From positions 1 through 5,481 of the forward strand of contig JAAFJZ010000063.1 of assembly GCA_013298205.1 (NCBI GenBank): a stretch of DNA of 5,481 nucleotides, given 5' to 3'. The notes beneath the pieces are model-generated. The model was not told where the DNA came from and did not search any database. It worked only from the letters and a program-made list of their open reading frames with translations. Numbering within the stretch: the stretch's first letter is position 1; each line of letters starts with the position of its first letter. Positions 4,480 through 5,481 of the stretch are shown one piece after another. The DNA comes from Cytophagales bacterium (GTDB taxonomy: Bacteria > Bacteroidota > Bacteroidia > Cytophagales > UBA9547). The translations under genes were made by a program, and so were the position numbers.

Positions 4480-5481
4480 TAAAATCTGCACAAAACCTTT
4501 GATTTTTTTGTTATTAATATTAATAAAATAATAATACATTCCTTCTGGTGAATTGCTTCCGTCCCATATAAAATCTTTATTTGTACCGCTAAAAACTAAA
4601 TTTCCCCATCTATTCACGATTTCAATTCCTAAAAATTTTGAGGAACAATTATTTTCTGGCATTTTTACACTAAAAACATCATTAATCCCATCTCCATTTG
4701 GTGTAAATAAATTGGGTATTAAGTTTTCTTGAAGAAAATATGGTTTATCTTTTATTTTAATTTTTACTTTTAGCCATTTTTGATGGTTAGAAAGGCAAGT
4801 TCGATCACTACCATTAAAATTGAGAGAATATTCACCTTTATTAAAATCGCTACATGTGGGTTTCCATTTAATAATATATTTTTTTTCACCTGTAGAATTT
4901 GTAACGATTTTTTCTAAAATATTACTAAGCTGATCAGGATAAGTTGAAGTGAGATTTAAAGTTAAATTATCTTTTAAATCATTGTCTTTCAATAATATTT
5001 CAAGATTCATTGAATCACCAATTTCTACACTTGAAGTATCATTTTGAAAATTTGAAGTTAAAGTTGGGTTACTATTATTGATTGAAACATTTAAAGGTAA
5101 AAAAGCTGTATCTTTTCTTATACTATTGCAACGATTTATTTCAGCAACTACCATGATTGTATCTCTAAAATCATTTCCTAAGCATTTTTTAAAGCATACT
5201 TTTGGTGAACTTATTATTGAAGAATCGGTCTGAAAATATAGATTACTAGGGCTTGTAATATAGTATTTTGAAGATATTTTTTTTGTGTATGTATTTATTT
5301 TTAAATTCAAATTGTCATTATTACCTTTTACAACCAAACCAACACATGTATCTGATAGTGAAGTAATAACAAATTCTGGCGGGTTATCTTTAAATGAAAT
5401 TTCAGGCTTATTCATTGTAAAACATTCTATTACAACAATTTGCATATCTTTCCTTGTTACCCCTATTTTTTTTTTGTCTCT
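4474..5481 (-). CDS. T9SS-exported Ig-like protein with type B (CHU_C) sorting domain, N-terminus cut
   Basis: The frame is open from the right edge to TAG 4476-4474, giving 335 visible residues. The first ATG (5445) is probably internal: the 12 codons before it are open and continue smoothly (KKIGVTRKDMQIVVIEC resembles the repeat-end motif of large gliding-motility proteins), and there is no signal peptide after it. Counting from that Met, two Ig/cadherin-like beta modules occupy about 12-122 and 124-233 (with paired Cys at 198 and 217, and WKPTCSDF...GEYSLNF). The last 80 residues are a gliding-motility type B C-terminal domain: LFTPNGDGINDVF (246-258), IVNRWGNLVF (276-285), WDG (294-296), PEGMYYYFI (300-308) and a short basic end, KIKGFVQILR. 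This domain directs passage through the type IX secretion system to the cell surface or medium. The role of the passenger is unknown; adhesion is a guess. Confidence 0.88.
   Translation of the reverse strand, partial: RDKKKIGVTRKDMQIVVIECFTMNKPEISFKDNPPEFVITSLSDTCVGLVVKGNNDNLNLKINTYTKKISSKYYITSPSNLYFQTDSSIISSPKVCFKKCLGNDFRDTIMVVAEINRCNSIRKDTAFLPLNVSINNSNPTLTSNFQNDTSSVEIGDSMNLEILLKDNDLKDNLTLNLTSTYPDQLSNILEKIVTNSTGEKKYIIKWKPTCSDFNKGEYSLNFNGSDRTCLSNHQKWLKVKIKIKDKPYFLQENLIPNLFTPNGDGINDVFSVKMPENNCSSKFLGIEIVNRWGNLVFSGTNKDFIWDGSNSPEGMYYYFININNKKIKGFVQILR

Noticed and set aside
5434..5453. ATG 5445 with AAGGAAAG just upstream as a true gene start
   Set aside because: The spacing to ATG is only two bases, Shine-Dalgarno use is rare in this phylum, the frame is open upstream to the window edge, and no signal peptide follows although the C-terminus requires export.
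1..5481. Mobile element, phage, CRISPR or defence system
   Set aside because: No transposase, integrase, terminal repeats, spacer-like repeats or defence domains were seen; the genes are chromosomal housekeeping and envelope families.

Overview
The window is AT-rich chromosomal DNA from a member of the Bacteroidota. Four things point there: a C-terminal type IX secretion (gliding-motility type B) sorting domain at the right end, promoters of the form TTTG-N19-TAnnTTTG, start codons without Shine-Dalgarno sequences but with A-rich leaders, and a LemA/TPM gene set of the kind common in this phylum. I cannot place it below phylum from the sequence alone; a Cytophagales, Sphingobacteriales or Chitinophagales relative would fit.

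Layout. Positions 1-342 (minus) hold the N-terminal part of an uncharacterised single-pass membrane protein, cut by the window edge, with its own near-perfect promoter. Positions 518-2323 (minus) form a three-gene operon read right to left: lemA, a cytoplasmic TPM-domain protein, and a secreted, membrane-anchored TPM-domain protein with a glycine-rich tail. The genes overlap each other (TAATG, then 20-32 bases), which suggests translational coupling. Divergent to lemA is a small DUF805 membrane protein (2473-2811, plus). It converges on a short Ppx/GppA-family phosphatase (2860-3744, minus, GTG start), with a long perfect inverted repeat between them. Divergent to ppx is an RdgB/HAM1 nucleotide pyrophosphatase (3860-4453, plus). 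This converges on the C-terminal part of a large T9SS-exported Ig-like protein (4474-5481, minus) that runs off the right edge.

How the genes relate. LemA and the two TPM proteins probably act together at the envelope, but their biochemical role is not settled. Ppx and RdgB are both phosphate/nucleotide housekeeping enzymes, divided by a divergent promoter region; a shared role is only inference. Several longest-ORF starts are wrong: the TTG at the left of lemA lies inside its -7 promoter box, the TTG before the DUF805 gene lies between the two boxes of its promoter, and RdgB begins 33 codons into its open frame.

I found no mobile element, CRISPR array, RNA gene or defence system. The most open-ended items are the LemA-TPM-TPM operon, the possibly near-leaderless gene at the left edge, and the hairpins that swallow stop codons at both convergent junctions.
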